From positions 1,953,006 through 2,017,005 of the forward strand of contig RPFO01000002.1 of the NCBI GenBank assembly GCA_009746045.1: 64,000 nt of DNA, read 5' to 3'. How positions within the stretch are numbered: position 1 is the first letter of the stretch; every line of letters begins with the position of its first letter. Made by a program: the position numbers and the translations under genes. Below, piece by piece: positions 37,301 through 49,330 of the stretch. The notes under the pieces are model-generated. The model did not search any database and was not told the origin of the DNA. It worked only from the letters and a program-made list of their open reading frames with translations. Source of the DNA: Mesostigma viride (taxonomy: Eukaryota; Streptophyta; Mesostigmatophyceae; Mesostigmatales; Mesostigmataceae).

Positions 37301-40300
37301 GTTCGTGGTATATATGGGGTTATGCTGTCTGGGCGTGTTCGTGGTATATATGGGGTTATGCTGTCTGGGCGTGTTCGTGGTATGTATGGGGTTATGCTGT
37401 CTGGGCGTGTTCGTGGTATATATGGGGTTATGCTGTCTGGGCGTGTTCGTGGTATATATGGGGTTATGCTGTCTGGGCGTGTTCGTGGTTTATATGGGGT
37501 TATGCTGTCTGGGCGTGTTCGTGGTGTATATGGGGTTATGCTGTCTGGGCGTGTTCGTGGTATATATGGGGTTATGCTGTCTGGGCGTGTTCGTGGTATA
37601 TATGGGGTTATGCTGTCTGGGCGTGTTCGTGGTATATATGGGGTTATGCTGTCTGGGCGTGTTCGTGGTATATATGGGGTTATGCTGTCTGGGCGTGTTC
37701 GTGGTATATATGGGGTTATGCTGTCTGGGCGTGTTCGTGGTATGTATGGGGTTATGCTGTCTGGGCGTGTTCGTGGTATATATGGGGTTATGCTGTCTGG
37801 GCGTGTTCGTGGTATATATGGGGTTATGCTGTCTGGGCGTGTTCGTGGTATATATGGGGTTATGCTGTCTGGGCGTGTTCGTGGTGTATATGGGGTTATG
37901 CTGTCTGGGCGTGTTCGTGGTATATATGGGGTTATGGTGTCTGGGCGTGTTCGTGGTATATATGGGGTTATGCTGTCTGGGCGTGTTCGTGGTATGTATG
38001 GGGTTATGCTGTCTGGGCGTGTTCGTGGTATATATGGGGTTATGCTGTCTGGGCGTGTTCGTGGTTATATGGGGTTATGCTGTCTGGGCGTGTTCGTGGT
38101 ATATATGGGGTTATGCTGTCTGGGCGTGTTCGTGGTATATATGGGGTTATGCTGTCTGGGTGTGTTCGTGGTATATATGGGGTTATGCTGTCTGGGCGTG
38201 TTCGTGGTATGTATGGGGTTATGCTGTCTGGGCGTGTTCGTGGTATATATGGGGTTATGCTGTCTGGGCGTGTTCGTGGTATATATGGGGTTATGCTGTC
38301 TGGGCGTGTTCGTGGTATATATGGGGTTATGCTGTCTGGGCGTGTTCGTGGTATATATGGGGTTATGCTGTCTGGGCGTGTTCGTGGTATAGGGTTATGC
38401 TGTCTGGGCGTGTTCGTGGTATATATGGGGTTATGCTGTCTGGGCGTGTTCGTGGTATATATGGGGTTATGCTGTCTGGGCGTGTTCGTGGTTATATGGG
38501 GTTATGCTGTCTGGGCGTGTTCGTGGTATATATGGGGTTATGCTGTCTGGGCGTGTTCGTGGTGTATATGGGGTTATGCTGTCTGGGCGTGTTCGTGGTG
38601 TATATGGGGTTATGCTGTCTGGGCGTGTTCGTGGTATATATGGGGTTATGCTGTCTGGGCGTGTTCGTGGTTATATGGGGTTATGCTGTCTGGGCGTGTT
38701 CGTGGTGTATATGGGGTTATGCTGTCTGGGCGTGTTCGTGGTTATATGGGGTTATGCTGTCTGGGCGTGTTCGTGGTATATATGGGGTTATGCTGTCTGG
38801 GCGTGTTCGTGGTATATATGGGGTTATGCTGTCTGGGCGTGTTCGTGGTATATATGGGGTTATGCTGTCTGGGCGTGTTCGTGGTATATATGGGGTTATG
38901 CTGTCTGGGCGTGTTCGTGGTGTATATGGGGTTATGCTGTCTGGGCGTGTTCGTGGTTATATGGGTTATGCTGTCTGGGCGTGTTCGTGGTTTATATGGG
39001 GTTATGCTGTCTGGGCGTGTTCGTGGTATGTATGGGGTTATGCTGTCTGGGCGTGTTCGTGGTATATATGGGGTTATGCTGTCTGGGCGTGTTCGTGGTT
39101 TATATGGGGTTATGCTGTCTGGGCGTGTTCGTGGTATATATGGGGTTATGCTGTCTGGGCGTGTTCGTGGTATATATGGGGTTATGCTGTCTGGGCGTGT
39201 TCGTGGTATATATGGGGTTATGCTGTCTGGGCGTGTTCGTGGTATATATGGGGTTATGCTGTCTGGGCGTGTTCGTGGTATATATGGGGTTATGCTGTCT
39301 GGGCGTGTTCGTGGTATATATGGGGTTATGCTGTCTGGGCGTGTTCGTGGTATATATGGGGTTATGCTGTCTGGGCGTGTTCGTGGTGTATATGGGGTTA
39401 TGCTGTCTGGGCGTGTTCGTGGTGTATATGGGGTTATGCTGTCTGGGCGTGTTCGTGGTATATATGGGGTTATGCTGTCTGGGCGTGTTCGTGGTATATA
39501 TGGGGTTATGCTGTCTGGGCGTGTTCGTGGTGTATATGGGGTTATGCTGTCTGGGCGTGTTCGTGGTGTATATGGGGTTATGCTGTCTGGGCGTGTTCGT
39601 GGTATATATGGGGTTATGCTGTCTGGGCGTGTTCGTGGTATATATGGGGTTATGCTGTCTGGGTGTGTTCGTGGTTTATATGGGGTTATGCTGTCTGGGC
39701 GTGTTCGTGGTATATATGGGGTTATGCTGTCTGGGCGTGTTCGTGGTATATATGGGGTTATGCTGTCTGGGCGTGTTCGTGGTTTATATGGGGTTATGCT
39801 GTCTGGGCGTGTTCGTGGTATATATGGGGTTATGCTGTCTGGGCGTGTTCGTGGTATATATGGGGTTATGCTGTCTGGGCGTGTTCGTGGTATATATGGG
39901 GTTATGCTGTCTGGGCGTGTTCGTGGTATATATGGGGTTATGCTGTCTGGGCGTGTTCGTGGTTATATGGGGTTATGCTGTCTGGGCGTGTTCGTGGTAT
40001 GTATGGGGTTATGCTGTCTGGGCGTGTTCGTGGTATGTATGGGGTTATGCTGTCTGGGCGTGTTCGTGGTATATATGGGGTTATGCTGTCTGGGCGTGTT
40101 CGTGGTTTATATGGGGTTATGCTGTCTGGGTGTGTTCGTGGTATATATGGGGTTATGCTGTCTGGGCGTGTTCGTGGTATATATGGGGTTATGCTGTCTG
40201 GGCGTGTTCGTGGTATATATGGGGTTATGCTGTCTGGGCGTGTTCGTGGTATATATGGGGTTATGCTGTCTGGGCGTGTTCGTGGTATAGGGTTATGCTG

Positions 40301-43300
40301 TCTGGGCGTGTTCGTGGTATATATGGGGTTATGCTGTCTGGGCGTGTTCGTGGTATATATGGGGTTATGCTGTCTGGGCGTGTTCGTGGTATATATGGGG
40401 TTATGCTGTCTGGGCGTGTTCGTGGTTTATATGGGTTATGCTGTCTGGGCGTGTTCGTGGTATATATGGGGTTATGCTGTCTGGGCGTGTTCGTGGTATA
40501 TATGGGGTTATGCTGTCTGGGCGTGTTCGTGGTATATGGGGTTATGCTGTCTGGGCGTGTTCGTGGTATATATGGGGTTATGCTGTCTGGGCGTGTTCGT
40601 GGTATATATGGGGTTATGCTGTCTGGGCGTGTTCGTGGTATATATGGGGTTATGCTGTCTGGGCGTGTTCGTGGTTATATGGGGTTATGCTGTCTGGGCG
40701 TGTTCGTGGTATATATGGGGTTATGCTGTCTGGGCGTGTTCGTGGTATATATGGGGTTATGCTGTCTGGGCGTGTTCGTGGTATATATGGGGTTATGCTG
40801 TCTGGGCGTGTTCGTGGTATATATGGGGTTATGCTGTCTGGGCGTGTTCGTGGTATATATGGGGTTATGCTGTCTGGGCGTGTTCGTGGTATATATGGGG
40901 CTATGCTGTCTGGGCGTGTTCGTGGTATATATGGGGTTATGCTGTCTGGGCGTGTTCGTGGTATATATGGGGTTATGCTGTCTGGGCGTGTTCGTGGTTT
41001 ATATGGGGTTATGCTGTCTGGGCGTGTTCGTGGTATATATGGGGTTATGCTGTCTGGGCGTGTTCGTGGTATATATGGGGTTATGCTGTCTGGGCGTGTT
41101 CGTGGTATATATGGGGTTATGCTGTCTGGGCGTGTTCGTGGTATATATGGGGTTATGCTGTCTGGGCGTGTTCGTGGTATATATGGGGTTATGCTGTCTG
41201 GGCGTGTTCGTGGTATATATGGGGTTATGCTGTCTGGGTGTGTTCGTGGTATATATGGGGTTATGCTGTCTGGGCGTGTTCGTGGTTATATGGGGTTATG
41301 CTGTCTGGGCGTGTTCGTGGTTTATATGGGGTTATGCTGTCTGGGCGTGTTCGTGGTATATATGGGGTTATGCTGTCTGGGCGTGTTCGTGGTATATATG
41401 GGGTTATGCTGTCTGGGCGTGTTCGTGGTATATATGGGGCTATGCTGTCTGGGCGTGTTCGTGGTGTATATGGGGTTATGCTGTCTGGGCGTGTTCGTGG
41501 TATATATGGGGCTATGCTGTCTGGGCGTGTTCGTGGTATATATGGGGTTATGCTGTCTGGGCGTGTTCGTGGTGTATATGGGGTTATGCTGTCTGGGCGT
41601 GTTCGTGGTATATATGGGGTTATGCTGTCTGGGCGTGTTCGTGGTATATATGGGGTTATGCTGTCTGGGCGTGTTCGTGGTTTATATGGGGTTATGCTGT
41701 CTGGGCGTGTTCGTGGTATATATGGGGTTATGCTGTCTGGGCGTGTTCGTGGTATATATGGGGTTATGCTGTCTGGGCGTGTTCGTGGTATATATGGGGT
41801 TATGCTGTCTGGGCGTGTTCGTGGTATATATGGGGTTATGCTGTCTGGGCGTGTTCGTGGTTTATATGGGGTTATGCTGTCTGGGCGTGTTCGTGGTATA
41901 TATGGGGTTATGCTGTCTGGGCGTGTTCGTGGTATATATGGGGTTATGCTGTCTGGGCGTGTTCGTGGTATATATGGGGTTATGCTGTCTGGGCGTGTTC
42001 GTGGTATATATGGGGTTATGCTGTCTGGGCGTGTTCGTGGTATATATGGGGTTATGCTGTCTGGGCGTGTTCGTGGTATATATGGGGTTATGCTGTCTGG
42101 GCGTGTTCGTGGTATATATGGGGTTATGCTGTCTGGGCGTGTTCGTGGTATATATGGGGTTATGCTGTCTGGGCGTGTTCGTGGTATATATGGGGTTATG
42201 CTGTCTGGGCGTGTTCGTGGTATATATGGGGTTATGCTGTCTGGGCGTGTTCGTGGTATATATGGGGTTATGCTGTCTGGGCGTGTTCGTGGTATATATG
42301 GGGTTATGCTGTCTGGGCGTATTCGTGGTATAGGAGTTATGCTGTCTGGGCGTGTTCGTGGTATATATGGGGTTATGCTGTCTGGGCGTGTTCGTGGTAT
42401 ATATGGGGTTATGCTGTCTGGGCGTGTTCGTGGTTTATATGGGGTTATGCTGTCTGGGCGTGTTCGTGGTATATATGGGGTTATGCTGTCTGGGCGTGTT
42501 CGTGGTATATATGGGGTTATGCTGTCTGGGCGTGTTCGTGGTATATATGGGGTTATGCTGTCTGGGCGTGTTCGTGGTATATATGGGGTTATGCTGTCTG
42601 GGCGTGTTCGTGGTATATATGGGGTTATGCTGTCTGGGCGTGTTCGTGGTTTATATGGAGTTATGCTGTCTGGGCGTGTTCGTGGTATATATGGGGTTAT
42701 GCTGTCTGGGCGTGTTCGTGGTGTATATGGGGTTATGCTGTCTGGGCGTGTTCGTGGTATATATGGGGTTATGCTGTCTGGGTGTGTTCGTGGTATATAT
42801 GGGGTTATGCTGTCTGGGCGTGTTCGTGGTTTATATGGGGTTATGCTGTCTGGGCGTGTTCGTGGTATATATGGGGTTATGCTGTCTGGGCGTGTTCGTG
42901 GTATATATGGGGTTATGCTGTCTGGGCGTATTCGTGGTATAGGAGTTATGCTGTCTGGGTGTGTTCGTGGTATATATGGGGTTATGCTGTCTGGGCGTGT
43001 TGGTGTTATGGTATCCTCCACACCACGGCCTTACTTGATGACGGCAGTTGCACGAGATGACGGTCCAGTGTACATGGGCTACCCTTGGCCCTGCCTCGGG
43101 CCACTCCCCACCCCCGCCCCCCTTGCCTGGCCGTTAGCCCCTCGATGGACCCACGCGCCATGTGCCACGCACCACCCCTGCCCTTGGCCCGCCTCTTGTG
43201 CCCGCTTGCCACGCCTCATGCGTGCGCCTGGCTTCTTCCCCACGCCCACTTGTGCAACGCGCCTGTCGCCAGATCATCTTCCTCGTGCTTCATGCGGACG

Positions 43301-46300
43301 ACGCGCGCATCGTCAACCCGGACATGCACGACCTGCTGCTGCAGTCAATCACCTTTCTGCTGCGCTATGCGGTGAGCACTCGCGTTTGCTAGAAGTGTGG
43401 CCCTGTACCTTGCTGCGGCACTAGCGGGTGCGTGCCTCAGGTTGCGCTAGTCGGTAGAGTGCGATCCTTTGCCTTTTGCCGCGCTACCCAGGGAGTGCCA
43501 TGCCTTTGAGTATTTGGCAGCGCGACGTCCCTCCGTCCCTTGAGCCGGATGAGCCAGCTCCCCATCGGCCCACCATGGCTCGCAGGGTGCTTGTTCCTTG
43601 CCTTGACCTGCGGTCAACATTGATTGAAACACAAGCAATACAACACAGGCGTCTGCCCCTGTCCGCGCATAGGCATGCGCGCACATGCTGACCTCGTGCG
43701 CGCCACCTCCCCTGTCGGGTGCCGGTGTCTTGCTGCCCTTCCTACACCAACGGCGCGACGGCACGTGTCCTCAGGACTACCTGGCGGCGCTGGAGGCCAA
43801 CGAGGTTGCGCGCACGCAGCTCGTGCCCATGCTACTGCGCGTGTTCGACTCCAACTTCTGGATCCCGGCCTCCAACATCCTGCTGCGGCTGACCTGCGGT
43901 GCGGGCCTGGAGAAGCGCTGGAAGGGCGTCAACCAGAGCCCGTCCACCGTCTTCCAGCGCCGCATACGGTGAGCCCGCGCGGAGTGGGGCCAGGGCAAGG
44001 GTGATGCGTGCCTGCCTGGGTGCCCCTGATACATGCCTCGCCATCAGAGGCTCACGTGATGATGATGATGGTTAGCAGTAAAGTATTCCTGTGAAAAGAT
44101 GGTCTTATGATTCAGGTCTTGTGTCAACACGGGCAGAAGGTTGTCTCCAATATGCCGCCGCAGCAACGCCGCGCATGTTGCCATCCAGCCAAAGGGCCAG
44201 GGGCCTTATGCGTGGTGATATTGCGTGGTGGTGACAGGGCACGTTTCCCGCAATGAGGGGAAGCGGGGGCGCCCCTGCTATGTGTCTCTCATCTCTCACG
44301 AAAGCGGGCGAGGGGTGCACTTGCTCGTTGCATCTCGAATCACCGGGGTGGGGGTGGGGTGGGGGGCATGCCATGTGGTGGGAGATGGGGCATGTTGATA
44401 TTGGCGGGGGCATTCTCTGTGTGTTCATGCCCATGGCACACCCACCTCTGCTTCGAGGTACTGCCCCACCACATGGTTGCAGCAATGGCCGATGTCTGGT
44501 CAGGGCAATGTTTTCCTATATACTTGTGGTTGGGAGGAAATTCCTGACCGCTGCCTGCCTGGACGCCACCGCGCCACCTGCAGGGAGGCGTGGCGGGGCG
44601 ACCCGGCGCTGGTGGCCTCCTTCCTCAACCGCATGTTCAACACGCTCAACTGGACGATATCGGAGCTGAGCGTCGCCGCCGAGGGGCTCGCGGGGGGGGG
44701 AGCGCCAGCCGTTGCAGGTGGCGGCGCGCTGGCGTCCGCATCCCAACGCCGACAGGTGCCGCAATGGCTGTCTTGTTGCTTTTGTTCTTCTTCCTTTGCT
44801 TTCTTCTCATTTTGTTGCCTCCCTGTGCCTTGTCTCAGCAAGTTTGTGTGACCGGGGATGCAGCCATCAAATGGCGTTGCCGTTTGGTTCTTTGGCCTCG
44901 GTTGCCATCCGGTGAATGGGCAAGATGAGTGCTTCAAGCCTCAGGTGTGGTCGCCATTTTGCACTTGCCCCACTGCCTTGGCCTGATACTTCTTCATGGT
45001 ACTCGATATCCTGGTAAAATATGTCCCGGTAAAAGATATCCCGGTTGTAGATGTCCTGGTAATCGATATCCTGGTGATAGACATCCTGGAACTAGATATC
45101 CTGGTGATAGACATCCTGGAACTAGATATCCTGGTGATAGACATCCTGGAACTAGATATCCTGGTGATAGACATCCTGGAACTAGATATCCTGGTGATAG
45201 ACATCCTGGAACTAGATATCCTGGTGATAGACATCCTGGAACTAGATATCCTGGTAGGACGCGGCGTCTGTCCTTGTGTGCTATGGAGGGGTTTAGAGCC
45301 CTTTCCTTCCATCCTCTTTTGTTTTCTGCCTTCATCCCCAGGGCTGACGTTGGAATGGGGGGCAAAGGGAATCGTTTCTTTCAATTCATCCCCCTTCGTC
45401 GTCGCCGCCCGCCGGCACGCGCAGCAAAGGCCGTGGGTCATCGTGGGGAGAAGTGATGTTGTAAATGTGTTAGCCCAAAGGATAACCGTCCTCAGGGCCA
45501 TGTTGTCGGCAAGGCAGTTACCAGTAGCGTCCCACGTCCCTGCCATCACTAGGCTCTTGTCAGCATGGCCGTGCAGACCATCGGTTTCGCTGGTCTCTCG
45601 ACCCGCTTTGTGACTGTGCTTGGCTCATGCTCGGCCCAGAGTTCCTCTATTTAGACCGCTCCTGAATCTGGCCGCCTTGCTAGTCGGCACGCCTGTTTGG
45701 TGCCCGCACGCAATCGCCGTCCGTGCGCTTGGTGCATGATTTTGGTTGCTTGCTTTTGATCCCATGCGCTTGGTTGCATGTTTTGGGTGCACGTTTGGCT
45801 GCATGTGTTGGGTACCCGCAGGCACAGGAGCGGCAGCAAACACAGCGCAAGGCGACGGCCATGCTGGACCTGAGCTCCAGCCTGGAGCGGTTGCTCGAGT
45901 TCTTCACGCGGGCGATGGCGGACGCGTTCCTGGTGGGGCCGGAGGTCAGCATCACGCGGCTGTGCGAGATCGTCATGTTCGTGCTCAGCCAGAGCGCCAC
46001 GCGCGAGGCCGCCGCCCGGTACGTGCGCGCGCTGCCATCCGTATGCCCTATCTATCGACCTATCGACCTATGGACCCATCGACCTATAGACCTATCGACC
46101 TATCGACCTATCGACCTATCGACCTATCGACCTATCGACCTATCGACCTATCGACCTATCAACCTATCGACCTATCGACCTATCGACCTATCGACCTATC
46201 GACCTATCGACCTATCGACCTATCGACCTATCGACCTATCGACCTATCGACCTAGTGACCTATCGACCTATCGACCTATCGACCTATCGACCTATCGACC

Positions 46301-48314
46301 TGTCTACCTATCGACCAATCGACCTATCGACCTATCGACCTATCGACCTATCGACCTATCGACCTATCGACCTATCGACCTATCGACCTATCGACCTATC
46401 AACCTATCGACCTATCTATCTCTCCCGGTACGTGTGCGCGCTGCCATCGGTACGCCCTGCTCTATCTTGAATATGTACTACTATCTGTTTCTTTGTTTCC
46501 GATGTTGCCATCATGTCGGTTTACCTCGCAGACTGGTACTAGTGCCTGGTACAACATGGTTGCGTTGCGGGCTGAACATTCTCTGTATGGGTACTCGTTT
46601 TGATTTTGGTGGCGTGCACGTCTTCTGATCCGTGTGCAGGGCGGGCGCAGGCAAGCAGGCGGCGCGGTTGGACGGGATGGACCTTGCGCACGTGCTCAAC
46701 CCCCTGGTGGGCATCCTGGTCAATCTGAAGCAGGCCGAGGACGAGCTCAGGGGGCGCGCCGACAGGCAGCCAGGGGCATCAGGGGGTGACGAGGCGCCGC
46801 CCCCTGTCCGCTTCCACTCCATCGTCCACAGCCTGGCCCAGTCCTGCCCCAACGCGGACAGCCTGGAGTACCTGCTCAAGTTTCCGTGGGTAAGGGAGGA
46901 GGAGCGATCACAGCCCTGTGTTCTGCTTTTTTCTTTCTTGTTTTTTTAGCAGTGTAGTTTTGAAGTCAGAGCTTGGGTGTGTGGTGTGTAGTTATATACG
47001 TTCATTGAAAATGATAAATTTCGGAAATGAGATAGGCAATGCAATTAGAGCGCAAGACAGGAACAAGCGAATGACAATCATTAGCCAACACAACAATTAA
47101 CCACAGGGAGGCATCACCGCTGCCGGCCCGCCGGCTCCCCCTGAGTACATCTAAATCGCCTGGGCTGTCAAAAAGTCCCGGATGTGGCAAAGCATCTCGT
47201 TCGCCACCATACGGGGGAGCACAAGAGACAGGTGCTGCCGCCACGATGAGGACCATGTCCGGGCAGACCACGGGGCACTCTGACCCTTGAGGCTGAGCCG
47301 GTCTTGACACCGCTGGCAGCACTCTTTGAAGAGCACCGCCATTCTTCCAGTTATCTAGATGCGTTGCAGTGGCAGCAGCGCCTGTGCGTCGCTCTGCAGA
47401 CGCAGGCCAATGCCTAACCATGGCAGCCCTGCAACAGGAATTTCCCTCCCTTGTAAATGTGGCCGTGATTACACAGCTGGTGCACGTCATGTGCCGTCCC
47501 CTGACCCTGATTGTATCATCCAGTTGTGCTCTGTGATTCCCTCAACTGCCCCCATGGAAGGATGAAGAATTTCTGCATGTGCTTTACGAATGCGTTAATG
47601 CGGAGCAACAGCAACCAAGTTTTGCGCGAGTATGGCAGGGCGGCATGCATGGACCAGCAACCCACACGGCTCTAAGGGTGAACCTGGTCACCCTTCCTGT
47701 GATGCTGGCGGCAGGCTTCCTTCTAACGCTGCTTTGCCACTAGACTGTTTTTAATCCTCGGTGTTAAGACTCCACTCCTCCTGTCTCCTGTAGCTACTCG
47801 TATTCCGCCATCTTAGCTCGCTGCACCCGTTTTTTCTTCCCCATCTGCAAGCTAGGGCTTGCGACATCTTATCTGTCTTGTTGCTACTTGTTTGCCAGCT
47901 ATGCGCCCGCCTTGCCCACGCCTGTGCATGACATTTTGTTCTCCTTGTGGCGTTTCTTTTCCTTGTTGTTGCCTTGTCTCGCTGCGCCATCCTCCCCAGG
48001 ACGAGACTAAGTGTGAGGCTCCCTCACCAGAGCTCCTCCACAAGCTGGGGGAGCTGGTGGTGGCCCTCAGGGAGGAGATTGAGCACCTGAAGCACCACAC
48101 GGCGCAGCTGGCGGCAGACAAAGGCAAGGGCGCAGCAGCGGCGGAGCTGTGCAGCATCTGCTACGCGATGGAAGTGGACACCACATTCCGGCCTTGTGGC
48201 CATGCGTCATGCCACCGCTGCATCTCGCGCCACCTGCTCAACAACAAGCGCTGCTTCTTCTGCAACGCCGACGTAGAAGAGCTCACCACGGGGGCGCCAG
48301 CTGCCAGTTCGTGA
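25359..48314 (+). CDS. RNF123: RNF123/KPC1-type (plant RKP) E3 ubiquitin ligase, SPRY and RING, 1707 aa
   Basis: Thirteen exons: 25359-26254, 27432-28530, 28920-28991, 29626-30897, 31292-31449, 32293-32602, 34466-34555, 43273-43371, 43775-43968, 44584-44755, 45822-46018, 46640-46889, 48000-48314 (TGA). All boundaries are GT-AG and all phases agree, summing to 1708 codons with the stop. A SPRY domain (about residues 200-325) crosses the first junction (GLAYFPAISLSHGESCTINF). The helical middle has family signatures such as LPSVWW, VESVRECAW, ILNPD-like IVNPDMHDLLLQS and FLNRMFNTLNWTISE. A C3HC4 RING at about 1654-1691 (CSICYAMEVDTTFRPCGH, ending CFFC) is C-terminal, as in RNF123 and Arabidopsis RKP. 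In animals RNF123 is the catalytic subunit of the KPC complex that ubiquitinates p27; RKP acts on plant CDK inhibitors. The algal substrate is unknown. It is about 400 residues longer than the human protein, mainly from low-complexity inserts in exons 2, 4 and 6. Intron 7 is 8.7 kb of satellite. Confidence 0.92.
26266..26296. repeat. Short interstitial plant-type telomere repeat
   Basis: ACCCTAAACCCTAAACCCTAAA lies within 20 bp after the first splice donor of the RNF123 homologue. It is about three CCCTAAA units, the complement of TTTAGGG. A weaker ACCCTAA cluster occurs near 15555. Confidence 0.8.
26550..26815. repeat. G-rich low-complexity tract (GGGGTGG-like), 265 bp
   Basis: Almost pure runs of 3-9 Gs separated by single T, C or A bases, on the sense strand in intron 1 of the RNF123 homologue. 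It has very high G-quadruplex potential in both DNA and pre-mRNA. Confidence 0.9.
27247..27366. repeat. 18-bp minisatellite, about 7 copies
   Basis: Perfect copies of GTGGCTGGGTGCCCTCTT in intron 1 of the RNF123 homologue, just before exon 2. Confidence 0.9.
31440..31520 (+). repeat. Triplicated exon/intron junction at the intron 5 donor
   Basis: The end of exon 5 and the donor (GCGCGTG/GTACGTTATAAAT) are followed by two imperfect copies, GCGCGTG/GTATACTATAAAT and GCGCGTG/GTATACTGTGAA, about 33-37 bp apart. Only the first lies at the position that keeps frame with exon 6 at 32293. Confidence 0.65.
31900..31985. repeat. 25-bp tandem repeat, about 3 copies
   Basis: GTGGTGGCAGGTGTGCACAG-type units in intron 5 of the RNF123 homologue. 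Confidence 0.85.
32900..33560. mobile_element. Retroposon debris with AAAC and AATT tracts in RNF123 intron 6
   Basis: TTCAGGATGATGAACATGAA (about 32933) matches a block at 53910, and ATTCTGATTTGGCACGCCGC (33470) matches the SINE-like body at 54955. Between them are several AACAAACAAA and AATTAATT tracts, as expected for nested retroposon tails. No ORF is preserved. Confidence 0.6.
34140..34320. repeat. 23-bp minisatellite, about 7-8 copies
   Basis: Units of the type CGTGTGCGCGCCCCTTGCCC in intron 6 just before exon 7, making a C-rich stretch ahead of the acceptor. Confidence 0.85.
35254..43012. repeat. Giant 36-bp satellite array, about 215 copies, inside RNF123 intron 7
   Basis: The unit begins GTTATGCTGTCTGGGCG and ends in TATATATGGG. 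Most copies are 36 bp. Variants are a 33-bp type ending GGTATAGGA and rare 35- and 32-bp types. Copies differ chiefly at the TAT/TTT/TGT/ATG position after CGTGG. The 36-bp unit has no stop in any sense frame, so thousands of codons appear open; these are not genes, because flanking exons 7 and 8 join in phase across the array. The unit contains no AG dinucleotide, so it offers no splice acceptor. The left edge (35254-35300) is the most diverged. Confidence 0.95.
45003..45258. repeat. 30-bp minisatellite in RNF123 intron 10
   Basis: Six near-perfect units containing GATATCCTGGTGATAGACAT, preceded by shorter diverged half-units (TATCCTGGTAA, TATCCCGGTT), so the array grades from decayed to uniform along the sense strand. 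Confidence 0.9.
46050..46425. repeat. 8-bp minisatellite CGACCTAT, about 46 copies, in RNF123 intron 11
   Basis: Near-perfect CGACCTAT units with rare single-base variants. The intron begins GTACGTGCGCGCTGCCATC, and a close copy of that donor stretch (GTACGTGTGCGCGCTGCCATC) follows the array at about 46429. Confidence 0.9.
47150..47760. other. Possible LINE remnant in RNF123 intron 12
   Basis: A plus-strand stretch at about 47560-47750 reads EEFLHVLYECVNAE and continues open to a stop, resembling the HxLxxC end of some non-LTR reverse-transcriptase ORFs. The rest of the intron is not recognised. The call rests on one short motif. Confidence 0.25.
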
Positions 48315-49330
48315 GAAGCTGGTTGACCTCTCGACTTTCCATCCATCCTAGTACCGCCCTTGAGGCCGAGCCCAAACCTCGGCAGGGCTGTAGACAGCCC
48401 CGCCGACAATTTCTGTGGCTCGCGCAACTTTTCTTGGTATATCATGACAATTTTGATCAGGTCAGTAAGCATGTACATGAGTGTTGTTGTTTATGTGGGA
48501 TAAGATGGGTTTGGGTTTTATGGTGGTCTGCAGCTGCCAACTGGGACCCCCATTTACAATGTGAAATGGTGCCCGAGATTTCGCGCGTATGCGACCTTGC
48601 CATGACACGTCCGGGGTTCTATCCTCACTGTAAATTATAGTTCATGTGATTTTCACCCTTTTGTTTGAACCAGCTGCTCGCATGCAGGAGCCAGCATTGA
48701 CCAGCTGCGTTTGGAGATGCTTACGTTCAAGTGCAGTTGTCCTGTTGGAGTACTGTCAATGACAGCATATGATTAAACAAGTAAGCAACTATGGGCATAA
48801 AGCCATGCACTTTCCCAAGTGTTATGAAGTACGTAACTGGTCTACGGAATTCTCTTTAGAATTTGAGAATGCTTGCCTGTGTATCGTTGTAACAGTGAAA
48901 AGTGACTGTTACATCCAGATGTGGCATACCTGCAGTGCGTGTTCACACACTTACTTACATCCAGATTGAGTGGTACTTCGAGTTCTGGAGATCCAGATGG
49001 CTTGAGGAATCTGCAAGTCTGCGATGAGACGCGGCCACGTGACTGAGAGATTGACTGAGGGATCGGGAGGAGCAGATCGACACCAGGTAAGCGCGTGAAG
49101 GTGCGCCTGCTCTAGAATGGCACCTTTGGAGCATTCTTTGACGGTGTTGAGATTAACACCACGGTTGCAGAGTCTCGTGTGGAGTCTCGTAAGCAGCGTG
49201 CTGCCCCTGGTGGTTCCAGTAGGTAGACAACCCTAATCGTCGGCTCGCGGCTAACAGGCTCCGGGGACAGCCTCTCATGAAAATTCCCACCCACCCGTTC
49301 CTCCCCCATGCCTCGCCCTAGCTAGTCGAG
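48315..49330. other. 3' UTR and downstream region of the RNF123 homologue
   Basis: TGTAA, the usual polyadenylation signal of many green algae, occurs at 48629-48633, 315 bp after the stop. No other gene or repeat was recognised up to 49330. Confidence 0.35.

Noticed and set aside
35289-43424. Very long open frames (up to 2711 codons) across the satellite
   Set aside because: They come from a stop-free 36-bp unit read in any sense frame. The three frames swap at 35- and 32-bp units, and the flanking RNF123 exons splice across the array in phase.
45723-46628. 301-codon frame with YRPIDLST repeats
   Set aside because: Its first part is exon 11 of the RNF123 homologue; the rest reads through the intron 11 donor into the 8-bp array.
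47002-47490. 162-codon frame on the minus strand in RNF123 intron 12
   Set aside because: No recognisable domain, and it is antisense inside an intron. Composition does not resemble the exons.
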